NCBI GenBank assembly: GCA_028561875.1 | Contig: JAQQTI010000001.1 | Coordinates: 124,001 to 188,000, forward strand | Source of the DNA: Methanomassiliicoccaceae archaeon COG_1 | Lineage (GTDB): Archaea; Thermoplasmatota; Thermoplasmata; Methanomassiliicoccales; Methanomethylophilaceae | Direction of reading: 5' to 3' | DNA: 64,000 nucleotides | Shown here: positions 15,533 to 25,400 of the stretch, piece by piece | How positions within the stretch are numbered: the first letter of the stretch is position 1 | How the letters are laid out: each line of letters starts with the position of its first letter | Notes under the pieces: generated by a model | The model's input: only the letters and a program-made list of their open reading frames with translations | Database searches by the model: none | Told to the model about the DNA's origin: nothing | Translations under genes and position numbers: made by a program

Positions 15533-18360
15533 ACGACAGCATCATCAAGAGAATCGGATCGATAAAGTTCTCCTGCATATCCCCCGACGAAATCAGGAGG
15601 ATGTCGGCGATCAAGATCATCACCGCCGATACATACGACGACGAGGGGTACCCCATCCAGCAGGGGCTCATGGATCCCCACATGGGGGTCATTGAGCCCG
15701 GGCTCCGCTGCAAGACCTGCGGATGCAAGGTCGACGAATGCCCCGGCCACTTCGGCCACATCGACCTCGCCATGCCGGTCATACATGTCGGATTCATCAA
15801 GGACATCAAGCTGATGCTCGAGTCCACCTGCCGCGTCTGTGGCAGGCTCATGCTGCCTCCTGAGGAGATCAGCTCAAAGGTCGAGAGGCTCAACGCCATC
15901 TCCGAGCTCGGTGGCGACACCATGGACCAGAAGCTCTATAGCAAGGAGACCGCGAAAGAAGCCTCCGGCAAGGGCACCTGCCCCTACTGCAACACCGAGC
16001 AGATTAAGATCAAGCTCGACAAGCCCACCACCTTCAGGGAGACCAACGACAACCACAAGCTCACCCCGAAGGAGGTCCGCGAGAGACTCGAGAGGATCCC
16101 CGACGACGACCTCAGGGCGCTGGGAATCGACCCCGCCGTCTGCCGGCCGGAGTGGATGGTCCTCACCGCCCTTGCCGTGCCCCCGGTCACCGTCAGGCCG
16201 TCGATCACCCTCGACTCCGGCGACAGGTCGGAGGACGACCTCACCCACAAGCTCGTGGACGTCCTGAGGATCAACCAGAGGCTCAGGGAGAACAGGGACT
16301 CCGGCGCTCCGCAGCTGATCGTCGAGGACCTGTGGGAGCTCCTGCAGTACCATGTCACGACCTATTTCGACAACCAGACCTCGGGCATCCCGCCCGCTAG
16401 GCATAGAAGCGGCAGGCCGCTCAAGACCCTCGCCCAGAGACTGAAGGGGAAGGAGGGGCGCTTCAGGAGCAACCTGTCCGGTAAGCGCGTCAACTTCTCC
16501 GCCCGCACCGTCATATCCCCCGACCCGAACCTTAGCATCAACGAAGTCGGCGTGCCGTACATCGCGGCGAGGGAGCTCACCGTGCCGGTGCACGTCAACG
16601 AGCACAACATCGAGCTGATGAGGAAAGTCGTCGCCCGTGGCCCCAGTCCCAGCATGGAATGGGGCTACCGTCCGGGGGCGAACTACGTCATCAGGTCCGA
16701 CGGCAGGAGGATCAGGGTCACGCCCCACAACGCCCTCGAGGTCGCGCAGGGGCTCGAAGTGGACTACACCGTCGAGAGACAGCTCGTGGACGGCGACGTC
16801 GTGTTGTTCAACAGGCAGCCGTCGTTGCACAGGATGTCCATCATGGCCCACAGGGTCCGTGTCATGCCTTACAGGACGTTCCGCTTCAACCTCTGCGACT
16901 GCGCTCCGTACAATGCCGACTTCGACGGTGACGAGATGAACCTGCACGTCTTGCAGTCCGACGAGGCCCGCGCCGAGGCGCGCATCCTCATGCAGGTGCA
17001 GGAGAACATCCTCTCGCCGAGGTACGGCGGGCCCATCATCGGCGGCATCCACGACCACATTACCGGTACCTATTTCCTCACCCACGGCAGGGACGGCGGT
17101 CCCCGCTTCGGCAAATGGGAGACCATGAACATCATGTCCAAGCTTCCCGACGTGGACCCCCCCGAGCCCGCCGGCAAAGACGAGGACGGTCAGCCCTACT
17201 GGACCGGGAAGCAGCTTTTTTCGATGCTCCTTCCTGAGAGCTTCAACATCACCTACCGGGCGGCCGTCTGCCAGTGCAGCGGCCCATGCCTCAGGGAGGA
17301 CTGCCCCACCGACGGGTACGTGAAGATCCGCAACGGGCAGCTGCTCATGGGCACCATCGACGAGAAGGGCATCGGAAACTCCAAGGGGAAGATCCTGGAG
17401 CGCATCGCCCGCGACTACGGGGCGGACCGCGCCGCGAAGTTCCTAAACGAGGTTACCCGGCTCGCCCTCGGCTCCATCATGGACCATGGGTTCAGCACCG
17501 GCATCGGCGACGAGGACATACCCGCCGAGGCCGCCAACCAGATCAACGCCTACAGCCAGGAGCGCATCGACAAGGTGGACGAGCTTGTCAGGTCATACCG
17601 CGACGACACCCTCGAGCAGATGCCGGGCAGGTCCCTAAGGGACACCCTCGAGGTCGAGATCATGAAGGAGCTCTCCGATGCCCGTGACCAGGCCGGGGAG
17701 ATCGCGGGGAAGCACCTCGGTATGAGCAATCCCGCCGTCATCATGGCCAAGACCGGGGCCCGGGGATCGATGCTGAACCTTTCACAGATGGCCGGTTGCG
17801 TCGGTCAGCAGTCCGTCCGCGGCGAGAGGATATCGCGCGGTTACGAGAGGAGGACGCTGTCGCACTTCCACAAGGACGACCTCGGCGCGTACGCGAGGGG
17901 ATTCTGCTCCGACTCGTACAAATCCGGCCTCACCCCCACCGAGTTCTTCTTCCACGCCATGGGGGGAAGGGAGGGGCTGGTCGACACCGCCGTCCGTACC
18001 AGCAGGTCCGGTTACATGCAGAGGAGACTCATCTCCGCACTGGAAGACCTGAAGCTCACCTCCGACGGCACCGTCAGGAACACCGTCGGCGCCGTCGTGC
18101 AGTTCCGCTACGGTGAGGACGGCATCGATCCGTCCCGCGCCGTACGCGGCAAAGCGATAGACATAAACGACCTCTTTGCGGAGGTCCTAGGCGACAGGGC
18201 CGACGAGCTCCTCAACGTCAACGAGAAGGAGAACTCCGGCGACGACTACGGCGCGAGGGAGAAGGACCTAGAGGCCGGAGGCGATGACGACCTCGACGGC
18301 GACATGGACGAGGACAGCACCGACTACGGAGGCGACGACGACTACGGAGGAGGCGACTGA
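15529..18360 (+). CDS. rpoA1: DNA-directed RNA polymerase subunit A' with acidic C-terminal tail
   Basis: The largest-subunit N-terminal part. The clamp zinc site CKTCGCKVDECPGHFGHIDL, a second CxxC pair (CRVCGRL...CPYC), the catalytic magnesium loop YNADFDGDEMNLHV and the bridge-helix/trigger region end are all present. The last ~45 residues are an unusual Asp/Glu/Gly/Tyr-rich tail ending DYGGDDDYGGGD, which looks disordered and is not part of the core fold. The gene is one base apart from rpoA2. Confidence 0.97.
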   Translation: MNDSIIKRIGSIKFSCISPDEIRRMSAIKIITADTYDDEGYPIQQGLMDPHMGVIEPGLRCKTCGCKVDECPGHFGHIDLAMPVIHVGFIKDIKLMLESTCRVCGRLMLPPEEISSKVERLNAISELGGDTMDQKLYSKETAKEASGKGTCPYCNTEQIKIKLDKPTTFRETNDNHKLTPKEVRERLERIPDDDLRALGIDPAVCRPEWMVLTALAVPPVTVRPSITLDSGDRSEDDLTHKLVDVLRINQRLRENRDSGAPQLIVEDLWELLQYHVTTYFDNQTSGIPPARHRSGRPLKTLAQRLKGKEGRFRSNLSGKRVNFSARTVISPDPNLSINEVGVPYIAARELTVPVHVNEHNIELMRKVVARGPSPSMEWGYRPGANYVIRSDGRRIRVTPHNALEVAQGLEVDYTVERQLVDGDVVLFNRQPSLHRMSIMAHRVRVMPYRTFRFNLCDCAPYNADFDGDEMNLHVLQSDEARAEARILMQVQENILSPRYGGPIIGGIHDHITGTYFLTHGRDGGPRFGKWETMNIMSKLPDVDPPEPAGKDEDGQPYWTGKQLFSMLLPESFNITYRAAVCQCSGPCLREDCPTDGYVKIRNGQLLMGTIDEKGIGNSKGKILERIARDYGADRAAKFLNEVTRLALGSIMDHGFSTGIGDEDIPAEAANQINAYSQERIDKVDELVRSYRDDTLEQMPGRSLRDTLEVEIMKELSDARDQAGEIAGKHLGMSNPAVIMAKTGARGSMLNLSQMAGCVGQQSVRGERISRGYERRTLSHFHKDDLGAYARGFCSDSYKSGLTPTEFFFHAMGGREGLVDTAVRTSRSGYMQRRLISALEDLKLTSDGTVRNTVGAVVQFRYGEDGIDPSRAVRGKAIDINDLFAEVLGDRADELLNVNEKENSGDDYGAREKDLEAGGDDDLDGDMDEDSTDYGGDDDYGGGD

Positions 18361-18361
18361 G

Positions 18362-19810
18362 ATGGCCAAGAAAGACACGATCAGGGCCCTCGTGAAGAGG
18401 GAGATTAGCGAGGAGGTTGCGAACCTCCTCGTGAAGGACTACTCCAGCCTCTCGGCTATAGCCGAGGCGGGGGTGGACGGGCTCGTGCAGAGCGGGCTCA
18501 CCGAGGGCGAGGCGGAGAACGTCATCACCAAGGTGGGCAGGCCTGCTAAGAAGAAGGCCGCGAAAGCGGCCGTTGAACCCGCTGACGCCCCCCTCGCGCC
18601 TGTAGAGCCACTGGAGGAGGTTTCCCGCCCTCACGAGTACACCGAGACCGAGGAGAGGCTATTCGCAATCCAGGAGAGAGAGGGCACCCGCCTCCCGATG
18701 AAGATCATCTGCGACATCGCGGCGAGGATCGCTGAGGCGGACCTCGACGACGAGACCTGCACGAAGCTCATCACCACCGCGGAGGGGATGTACTCCTCCC
18801 ACCTGATGGACCAGAACGAGTCCGCAGGTGTGATGGCGGCGCACTCCATCGGCGAGCCCGGTACGCAAATGAATCTGCGTACCTTCCACTTCGCGGGCAT
18901 CGCGAACATCAACGTCACGCAGGGACTTCCGAGGCTCATCGAGATTGTGGATGCGAGGCGCGAGCCGAGCACCCCGTCGATGAACATCCCCCTCAAAGGG
19001 CTGGCCACGGAGGATGACAAGATGGCGCGCTACGTCGCCACCAGCATCGAGGTGACCACCCTCATCGACATAGCGAAAATCGAGACCGACATCACCAACA
19101 TGAGGCTGATCATCAAGCCCGATGCGAAGAAGCTCGACGACCGCGGCATCACCGTCGGGGACGTCGTCGAGAGGCTCAACAGGGTCAAGGCCGTGCGCGG
19201 CCTGGTCTCGCTGGATGGCTACGACATCGTCGTGACCTCCGACGAGCCCTCGTTCAAGAAGCTGCAGCAGATGCACGACGCGATCAAGAACTCTCGCATC
19301 AAGGGCATCGACGGCATCAAGAGGGCGGTCGTCGTCAAGGACAAGGGCGTGTTCACCATCGTCACCGAGGGGAGCAACCTGAAGGAGGTCCTCCAGATTG
19401 AGGGCGTCGACACCGAGAGGGTCGTCACGAACTCCATAATCGAGGTCGCGGACGTCCTTGGCATCGAGGCCGCCAGGAATTCGATCGTCCGCGAGGCCAT
19501 GGGTACGCTGAACGCGGCCGGCCTCGACGTTGACATCAGGCACATCATGCTCGTCGCCGATCTGATGACCAACGATGGAACCGTCAGGGCCATCGGGAGG
19601 CACGGCGTCTCCGGGAAGAAGTCCTCCGTCCTCGCGAGGGCGGCGTTCGAGATCACCGCGGCGCACCTGTTGCACGCCGCCATGGTCGGCGAGGTGGACC
19701 ACCTCGAAGGAGTCACGGAAAACATCATCGTGGGTCAGCCGGTGACCCTAGGGACCGGCGCAGTCAACTTACTCTATACACCCAAGAAGGCAAAGGGGGA
19801 TAACGAATGA
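18362..19810 (+). CDS. rpoA2: DNA-directed RNA polymerase subunit A''
   Basis: The largest-subunit C-terminal part: GVMAAHSIGEPGTQMNLRTF (trigger loop), GLPRLIEIVDARREPSTP and the jaw/cleft regions up to GEVDHLEGVTENIIVGQPV. The first ~95 residues are an extension: a helix-hairpin-helix-like KREISEEVANLLVKDYSSLS plus a Lys/Ala/Pro linker before the conserved ETEERLFAIQE start. ATG 18362 follows the rpoA1 stop by one base. Its TGA overlaps the L30e ATG. Confidence 0.96.
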   Translation: MAKKDTIRALVKREISEEVANLLVKDYSSLSAIAEAGVDGLVQSGLTEGEAENVITKVGRPAKKKAAKAAVEPADAPLAPVEPLEEVSRPHEYTETEERLFAIQEREGTRLPMKIICDIAARIAEADLDDETCTKLITTAEGMYSSHLMDQNESAGVMAAHSIGEPGTQMNLRTFHFAGIANINVTQGLPRLIEIVDARREPSTPSMNIPLKGLATEDDKMARYVATSIEVTTLIDIAKIETDITNMRLIIKPDAKKLDDRGITVGDVVERLNRVKAVRGLVSLDGYDIVVTSDEPSFKKLQQMHDAIKNSRIKGIDGIKRAVVVKDKGVFTIVTEGSNLKEVLQIEGVDTERVVTNSIIEVADVLGIEAARNSIVREAMGTLNAAGLDVDIRHIMLVADLMTNDGTVRAIGRHGVSGKKSSVLARAAFEITAAHLLHAAMVGEVDHLEGVTENIIVGQPVTLGTGAVNLLYTPKKAKGDNE

Positions 19811-20091
19811 GCGAAGACATAGACATAACCAGGGCATTGAAGGCGGCAATCTCCACCGGCAGGGTGGAGTTTGGGGTCTCCCAGACCGAGAAGGCCGTGA
19901 AGGGCGGCAAGGCGCAGATGGTCATCTGCGCGGACAACTGCCCCAGCAAGTTCCTCACCGGGAACAAGGACGTGAAGGTCCACATCTACGGCGGGAACAA
20001 TATGGAGCTCGGCGGGGCCTGCGGCGTCCCGTACTCCGTGTCCGCCCTCGCCATCATAGACAAGGGCACATCCAACATTTTAACGCTGTGA
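19807..20091 (+). CDS. 50S ribosomal protein L30e
   Basis: A 94-residue L7Ae/L30e-family protein with ALKAAISTGRVEFGVSQTEK, the RNA-contact AQMVICADNCPSKF and the end GVPYSVSALAIIDKGTSNIL. It occupies the usual position after rpoA2 in archaeal RNA polymerase operons. It overlaps both neighbours by four bases. Confidence 0.93.
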   Translation: MSEDIDITRALKAAISTGRVEFGVSQTEKAVKGGKAQMVICADNCPSKFLTGNKDVKVHIYGGNNMELGGACGVPYSVSALAIIDKGTSNILTL

Positions 20092-20096
20092 GTCAG

Positions 20097-20525
20097 ATGG
20101 CCGCCGATATCGTGCTAACGGAGGACATCCTGCGGTACATCCGTCTGTTCCAGCAGGTGACTCACACCAACGCAATCGACTGCATGGACACCGAGGAAAA
20201 GCTCGTGTTCGTCGTTGAGAAAGGGCAGGGAAACATTGCCGTGGGAAAGAAAGGCGAGCACGTCATCAAGCTGAAGGATCTCACCACGAAGAACATCCAG
20301 GTAGTGGAATACTCTGACAACCCCGAGCAGTTCGTTATGAACGTTTTCCACGTCTTCGGTCCCCAGAAGGTCGTTATCGAACAGCGCGGCAACATCACGC
20401 ATGCCACCATCACAGTGGACCCCAAGCTCAAGGGACGTGCGATAGGCAAGGCCGGAAAGAATCTGCGCATCGCTCGCGACATAGTGAACAGGCACTACGA
20501 TATACAGAGCCTAAGCGTGGACTGA
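20097..20525 (+). CDS. nusA: Archaeal NusA-like transcription factor (KH domains)
   Basis: The archaeal NusA core is two KH domains without the bacterial N-domain. Visible motifs are LVFVVEKGQGNIAVGKKGEH and LKGRAIGKAGKNLRIARDIV, both with the KH GxxG loop. ATG 20097 gives MAADIVLTEDILRYIRLF; GTG 20088 overlaps the L30e stop and is possible. It ends with TGA. The operon ends here. Confidence 0.93.
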   Translation: MAADIVLTEDILRYIRLFQQVTHTNAIDCMDTEEKLVFVVEKGQGNIAVGKKGEHVIKLKDLTTKNIQVVEYSDNPEQFVMNVFHVFGPQKVVIEQRGNITHATITVDPKLKGRAIGKAGKNLRIARDIVNRHYDIQSLSVD

Positions 20526-20581
20526 CCCCCAAAATTCAGCGGTGTATCAAACCCCTTACTGGCTCTCCGGCCATTCTCCAT

Positions 20582-21643
20582 TCGATTCATCGGCGTGCGC
20601 TCGACCTCGAGGCGGTCCCTCGTGGGGTACTCTTCGACTATGTAGCACTTGAACGGCAGTTCGGAGCCTACCTCTTCTAGTATCCAAGGGGCGATTTCTA
20701 CGCGGTCCCGGTCATGGTCTACCGAGATGAGCTTGGCGGGCACATCGTACTCCTCGCGCATGAAGCGCACCGCCTCTCCGCAGTCGTCGGCGTATATGAT
20801 CCCCCTTAGGAATGTGCCATCATCGGTGACCACGTCGTAAGGGCGGGCGGTGTTCTCCGCCCTCCTCTTAAGGCGGTTCCTCAGCTGTACCCCATCCTTG
20901 AAGTGCGAGGAGCAGAAGTGAATCCGCCTATCCGGCAGCAGGCGCATGACCGCGAGGGCGGTCTCCTCCGATCCGCCGATGGCGGCGGACAGGCCGCCCC
21001 TCACCTCGTATCCTCTTTCCTTCATCATGACCCAGTTCGACTCCGAGAACTCGAGTTCGTTAAGGTTCATGAAGTCGGCCCCGGCCGAAAAGGCGTATTC
21101 CGCCAGTGCGACCAGCCCCTCCTCACTCCCCGGGAGGGCTGGCACCTCTATGCCGACGTCCATTCTAACCTTACCGGCTACTTCACTGAGCTCGGTATCC
21201 TGCATCGATGTCCACATCCTCTCGGGCGGGTGGTAGCGGATCTCGTTCAAGCCTGCCTCCTGTAGCGCCAAGGCGTTTTCCAGGCTGATTGCCATGGTGT
21301 ACATGTGAATGTGGAATCTCCTTCCGAAATGCTCTCTGAGGAGGCGTACGTAGTGGAGTGTCCTGTCCATGTCGCGGCTCGGATCCCCGCCGGTGATCCC
21401 GGCGCCCAGTGCATCCATTGCCTCGGCTTCGAGGATGACGTCGTCGTCGGAGTAAGCCCTCCCCTCGTTGGCGTAGACGGCGTCAGCGTTCATCCTCTCT
21501 TTGGATACCGGGCAGTAGAAGCAGCCGGCGCCGCAGCGGCCGGTGGCGAAAAGAACCATCTTGGCGCCTTTGGCGCAGAGTTCACACCCTTTCGCGAGCC
21601 TCCCGTTGGCGGCGGAGCCCGATTCGAACGTTTGGAGGGTCAT
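20582..21643 (-). CDS. Radical SAM protein (COG2108-like)
   Basis: The radical SAM cluster motif is CGAGCFYCPVSKER (CxxxCxxC), preceded by an extra CELCAKGAKM pair. It is followed by a GITGGDPS loop, HIHMYTMAIS and a Cys-containing middle region. It resembles the archaeal COG2108 group related to pyruvate formate-lyase activase; the substrate is unknown. The start at 21643 lies about 25 bp after a TATA-like TTATTAAAAC. The family-like end LEVERTPMN is followed by CGA (20582-20584), giving 353 residues. Conventional reading adds 28 residues to a TAG at 20495 and overlaps nusA by 31 bp. Confidence 0.85.
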
Positions 21644-21715
21644 CGGGACAAGCCATCGTGGGCGATGTTTTAATAAGATGCGCCGGGATGGGCCCGATAG
21701 GATGGGTGACCGAGG

Positions 21716-22363
21716 ATGAGGAAGAGCTCACACATCATTCTGGCACTGGACGAAACCGATCGGACGAAGGCCCTAGCCGTAGCGGACGAGGTGTCGGGAA
21801 TCGTCGACGCAATCAAAATCAACTGGCCACTGGTACTCTCTGCTGGCCCTGAGATGATAGCCGAGCTCTCCGCGCGGTCGGATGTCCTCTGTGATTTCAA
21901 GGTCGCGGACATTCCGAATACTGTGAGGCTGATAGTCGAGCACAGCGTGAGGAGGGGCGCCAAGGGCGTAATCGTTCATGCCTTCGCCGGTTCGGATTCC
22001 ATGCAAGCGGCGGTCGACGCCGCCGGCGAGTCCGCCGACATATACGCCGTGACCGAGATGAGCCACCCTGGCGGAATGGAGTTCACTGCTCCCAACGCGG
22101 AGGCTCTGGCGCTTATCGGAGTCAGGTGCGGAGCGAAGGGGTTTATCACCCCTGCTACCCGCCCCGACAGAATCGCTGCAATCCGCGAGGTCGTGGGAAC
22201 GAGGGAGATCCTATCCCCCGGCGTGGGCGCCCAGGGGGGCCGGGCCCCGGATGCCATCGCCGCCGGCGCGGACTACGTCATCATCGGGCGCGCGATATAC
22301 GAGGCGGAACGCCCCGGTGACGCTGCCAGAAAGTTCGCGGAGGAGATATCCTCGGTCCTGTGA
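21716..22363 (+). CDS. pyrF: Orotidine 5'-phosphate decarboxylase
   Basis: OMP decarboxylase makes UMP in de novo pyrimidine synthesis. The 215-residue TIM barrel shows ILALDETDRTKAL, the Lys substrate strand DAIKINWPLV, the catalytic DFKVADIPNT (D-x-K-x-x-D), and the phosphate loop ILSPGVGAQGG. The length is normal. It ends with TGA. It stands alone and is divergent from the radical SAM gene. Confidence 0.95.
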   Translation: MRKSSHIILALDETDRTKALAVADEVSGIVDAIKINWPLVLSAGPEMIAELSARSDVLCDFKVADIPNTVRLIVEHSVRRGAKGVIVHAFAGSDSMQAAVDAAGESADIYAVTEMSHPGGMEFTAPNAEALALIGVRCGAKGFITPATRPDRIAAIREVVGTREILSPGVGAQGGRAPDAIAAGADYVIIGRAIYEAERPGDAARKFAEEISSVL

Positions 22364-22408
22364 GCCAGGCTCATCTTTTACTTCCTGTTGCATATGCGCG
22401 CAACGTAT

Positions 22409-22419
22409 CCTATAAATAG
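22409..22419 (+). promoter_or_regulatory. Strong TATA box of the STT3-like gene
   Basis: CCTATAAATAG, a near-perfect archaeal TATA element, lies about 48 bp before the ATG at 22467, leaving a leader of roughly 20-25 nt. Confidence 0.6.
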
Positions 22420-22466
22420 GGTATCGGGTATCGTTGCGCGTTCGATATCGTTACGGAGAATCGAGA

Positions 22467-25400
22467 ATGCGCAAATTCGCAATCAAGAAAGCCACTCCTG
22501 ATAAGGGAGACCCAGAGGGCGCGGCCAAAGCCGCGTCAGAGGGTGGATGGTTCAGAGAGCATTGGCGCTTGTTAACCCTGTTCGTAATAATTCTGGCGGC
22601 CTTCCTGATCAGGTTCGTCTTCGCTTACGGGATCTCCGCGGACGACAACTACGCGTTGTCGGGCGGGGCAAGCGCAACAACCAACCTCCGTGTGATCACG
22701 GAAATTCTCGCGGGCACATTCGACCCGGCCAGCCAGGCATCGCTCAACTACCCGTTGGGTGCCGTCAACGTCCACGGGCCCGTTTTCGACTACCTAATGG
22801 CGGGTATGGCATCGATCATCACCGTTTTCGGCATCTCCGATGTTACCGCGGCCGCCGGGGCCCTCGCTTGGTCCGCGCCCATATTCGGCGCCCTCACCTG
22901 CGTCCCAGTCTACCTGGTCGGCAGGACGGTCTCCAGGGGCAACGGGACGGTCGGCGTTCTCTCAGCGCTATTCTATGCGTTCTTCGCCATCACGATAATG
23001 ACCACGCCGTTCTCCAACGGAACGGCCTTTCCGCTCCTCTGCTTCCTCGTAGCTTGGCTGATATACGCGGTCATGCGGGCTTTCGAGGAGGCCGACAGAG
23101 TCAGCGCCGCAGGCGTCAGGGCCTTCATCTCCGAGGAGGCGGTGCGCAAGCACGCCATCGCCGCGGCGACCCTCTTCGCGCTCATCGCGCTGACCTGGAC
23201 CAACTACCGGATGCTCGTCCTCTGTGCGGCGGTCATGCTCTTAATCGGCCTCTCCATGCGCCGTATCACCGGCAGGGAAATCGGATCGGTGGCTGGAATC
23301 TCCGCGTTCGTGTTGCTAGCCGGCACCGCCGCCGCGGCACTCTATTACGTTCCCATGGGCATGTGGGATTCCGTCTTCTCCGGGGCTTGCGTCCTCGGCG
23401 TCTGCACGGTCGTGCTGACCACCGCCGCCGCGCTCTCCGAGAAGAAGCCCTGGGTGCTCACCCTGCCCATCTTCGTCACTGCCATCGTGGCCATCGCCGC
23501 CGCGCTCTGGCTGGCCGCCCCCGACCTACTCGACGCAGCGGTCCACGGCAACGACATGTACACTGGGTCGCTCATGGAGTCCCTTGCCGACAGCTTCACC
23601 AGGACCGGCATCGGCGCCATGGCCTCCTACTACGGATGGTTCACCCTTTGGCTACCCTTGATGCTCGGTGCCTGGATGCTCTACAGGTACAGGCGTGATG
23701 GCGGCAGCCGGTTATACGGCTTCACCATTCTCTGGCTGTTCTCCTGCTCCTTCGTAGGTTGGTTCTCTTCCGACTACGCCGTCGTCTCCGGCGCCGGCTT
23801 CGCCGTCGGCTCTGCTGTCGTCGTCTACGACGTCGTCAAAGCGGTCAGGCTCAGGAAGTACCTCTCCTCGCTCAAAGGCAACGGCATCCGGGGAGGCGCT
23901 AAGAAGGCCCTGAAATTCTTCCCGCTCATCACCATCATCGGCGCCGTCGTCCTTATCGTCGCCCCCAACGCCGCACTCGCGATCGATGCTGCCACCCCAA
24001 CCAATGACGAGAAGGCGGGCTGGTGCGGTGGCATGGGCTACACCATCAACACCACCGACTCGTCTCTCATGGACTCCATGTGGAACAGCTACGAAGGCAG
24101 AGGGAAGTCCGGCGCCATGGTCACATGGTACGGGTATTCCGACAGCGCCGTCTCCAATGGTGGCTTCGACAGCGTCACCGACGCCTACGGCGGCGGCACC
24201 TCCCCTATGTCCAGGGCACTGCTGTCCACAACATCCACGGGCACCGTGGCGGTCATGGCCCTGCGCCTCATGCTCGCCGACGGCGTGGCGCATTACAGAT
24301 CGGACATCAATGCCGCCGGCCTCGATTACTCCCTGTTCGAAAAATATGCCGGCGATCCGTCGAAGGCCATCGACTACATAAGCAAGAACCCCGGTAAGTT
24401 CCCCGGCATCTCCAGCGGCGTGACCAAGGAGAACGCCGTCTATCTCGTCCTCTCCGAATACGTCTCCTCCAAGCTCACCAGCACCGAGGCCCACGGGTTC
24501 TACGACAACGTCCGTAAGACGTCTGGAAAATCAATCACCTACGTCGAGGTCGACGGCGGCATGCTACCGGTATACTACGGCGACGGCAGCGTGTTCTCCA
24601 CCCTCGCCTATTTCGGCGACTATGCCCGCGACAAATACGGAGTGCCCAACGAATTCTGTACCGTGAACACCTCCACCAAGAGCTACACGTACACCAACGC
24701 GATGTACGAGACCTTCCTTTGGAAGGCCCTTCTCGGCATCAGTGCCTCCGACGCTGGTGTCGGCAGCTCCGTCGCGCTGCTTAACGCCCTCGCCGTCAGC
24801 GATGGCTCCGTTAAGGCCGTCCCCGGCACTGGGCTCCCTGGCTTCAACGTCTCCTATTGGCATGTCAGATACAACCCCGACAGCAGCGCTACGGGCACAT
24901 CCTCCGGGTGGGTCGACATGGATGCCTACGAGGCGATCGCCCTCCAGAAGGAGAAGGGCGGCGTCATCAACTACCTCTCGTCCGTTGTCGTCCTCGAGTA
25001 CGATCCCGACGATACCAACGCCGTGACTGGCACCGCCTCCTACGGCGGGCAGCCCGCCGCCAACATCAAGGTAGCGGTGTACGAGAAGCTTTCCTATGCG
25101 GATGGCTACGTGATGCGCGACTACGGCTTCACCAACGCCGACGGCGGTTACACATTGTCCGTCCCCCACAGCGGCGAGTACTATGTCGTCGCCTACGCCG
25201 GAGCCACCGACTCCAGGAACGGCACGCCCGTCGCCACCTACTACAACGCGGTGCCTGCCGCCATCGACATACCGGCGGCCTCTGCGAGCGGCTACGTCGT
25301 GGTCGGGGAGGAAGTGTTCTCCGGTAATGGAACCCTAGCCATCACCGGCACCGCCAGCGGGCAGAAGTACGAGGCGAGCGTGACCGCGGGCGCCTTCTCC

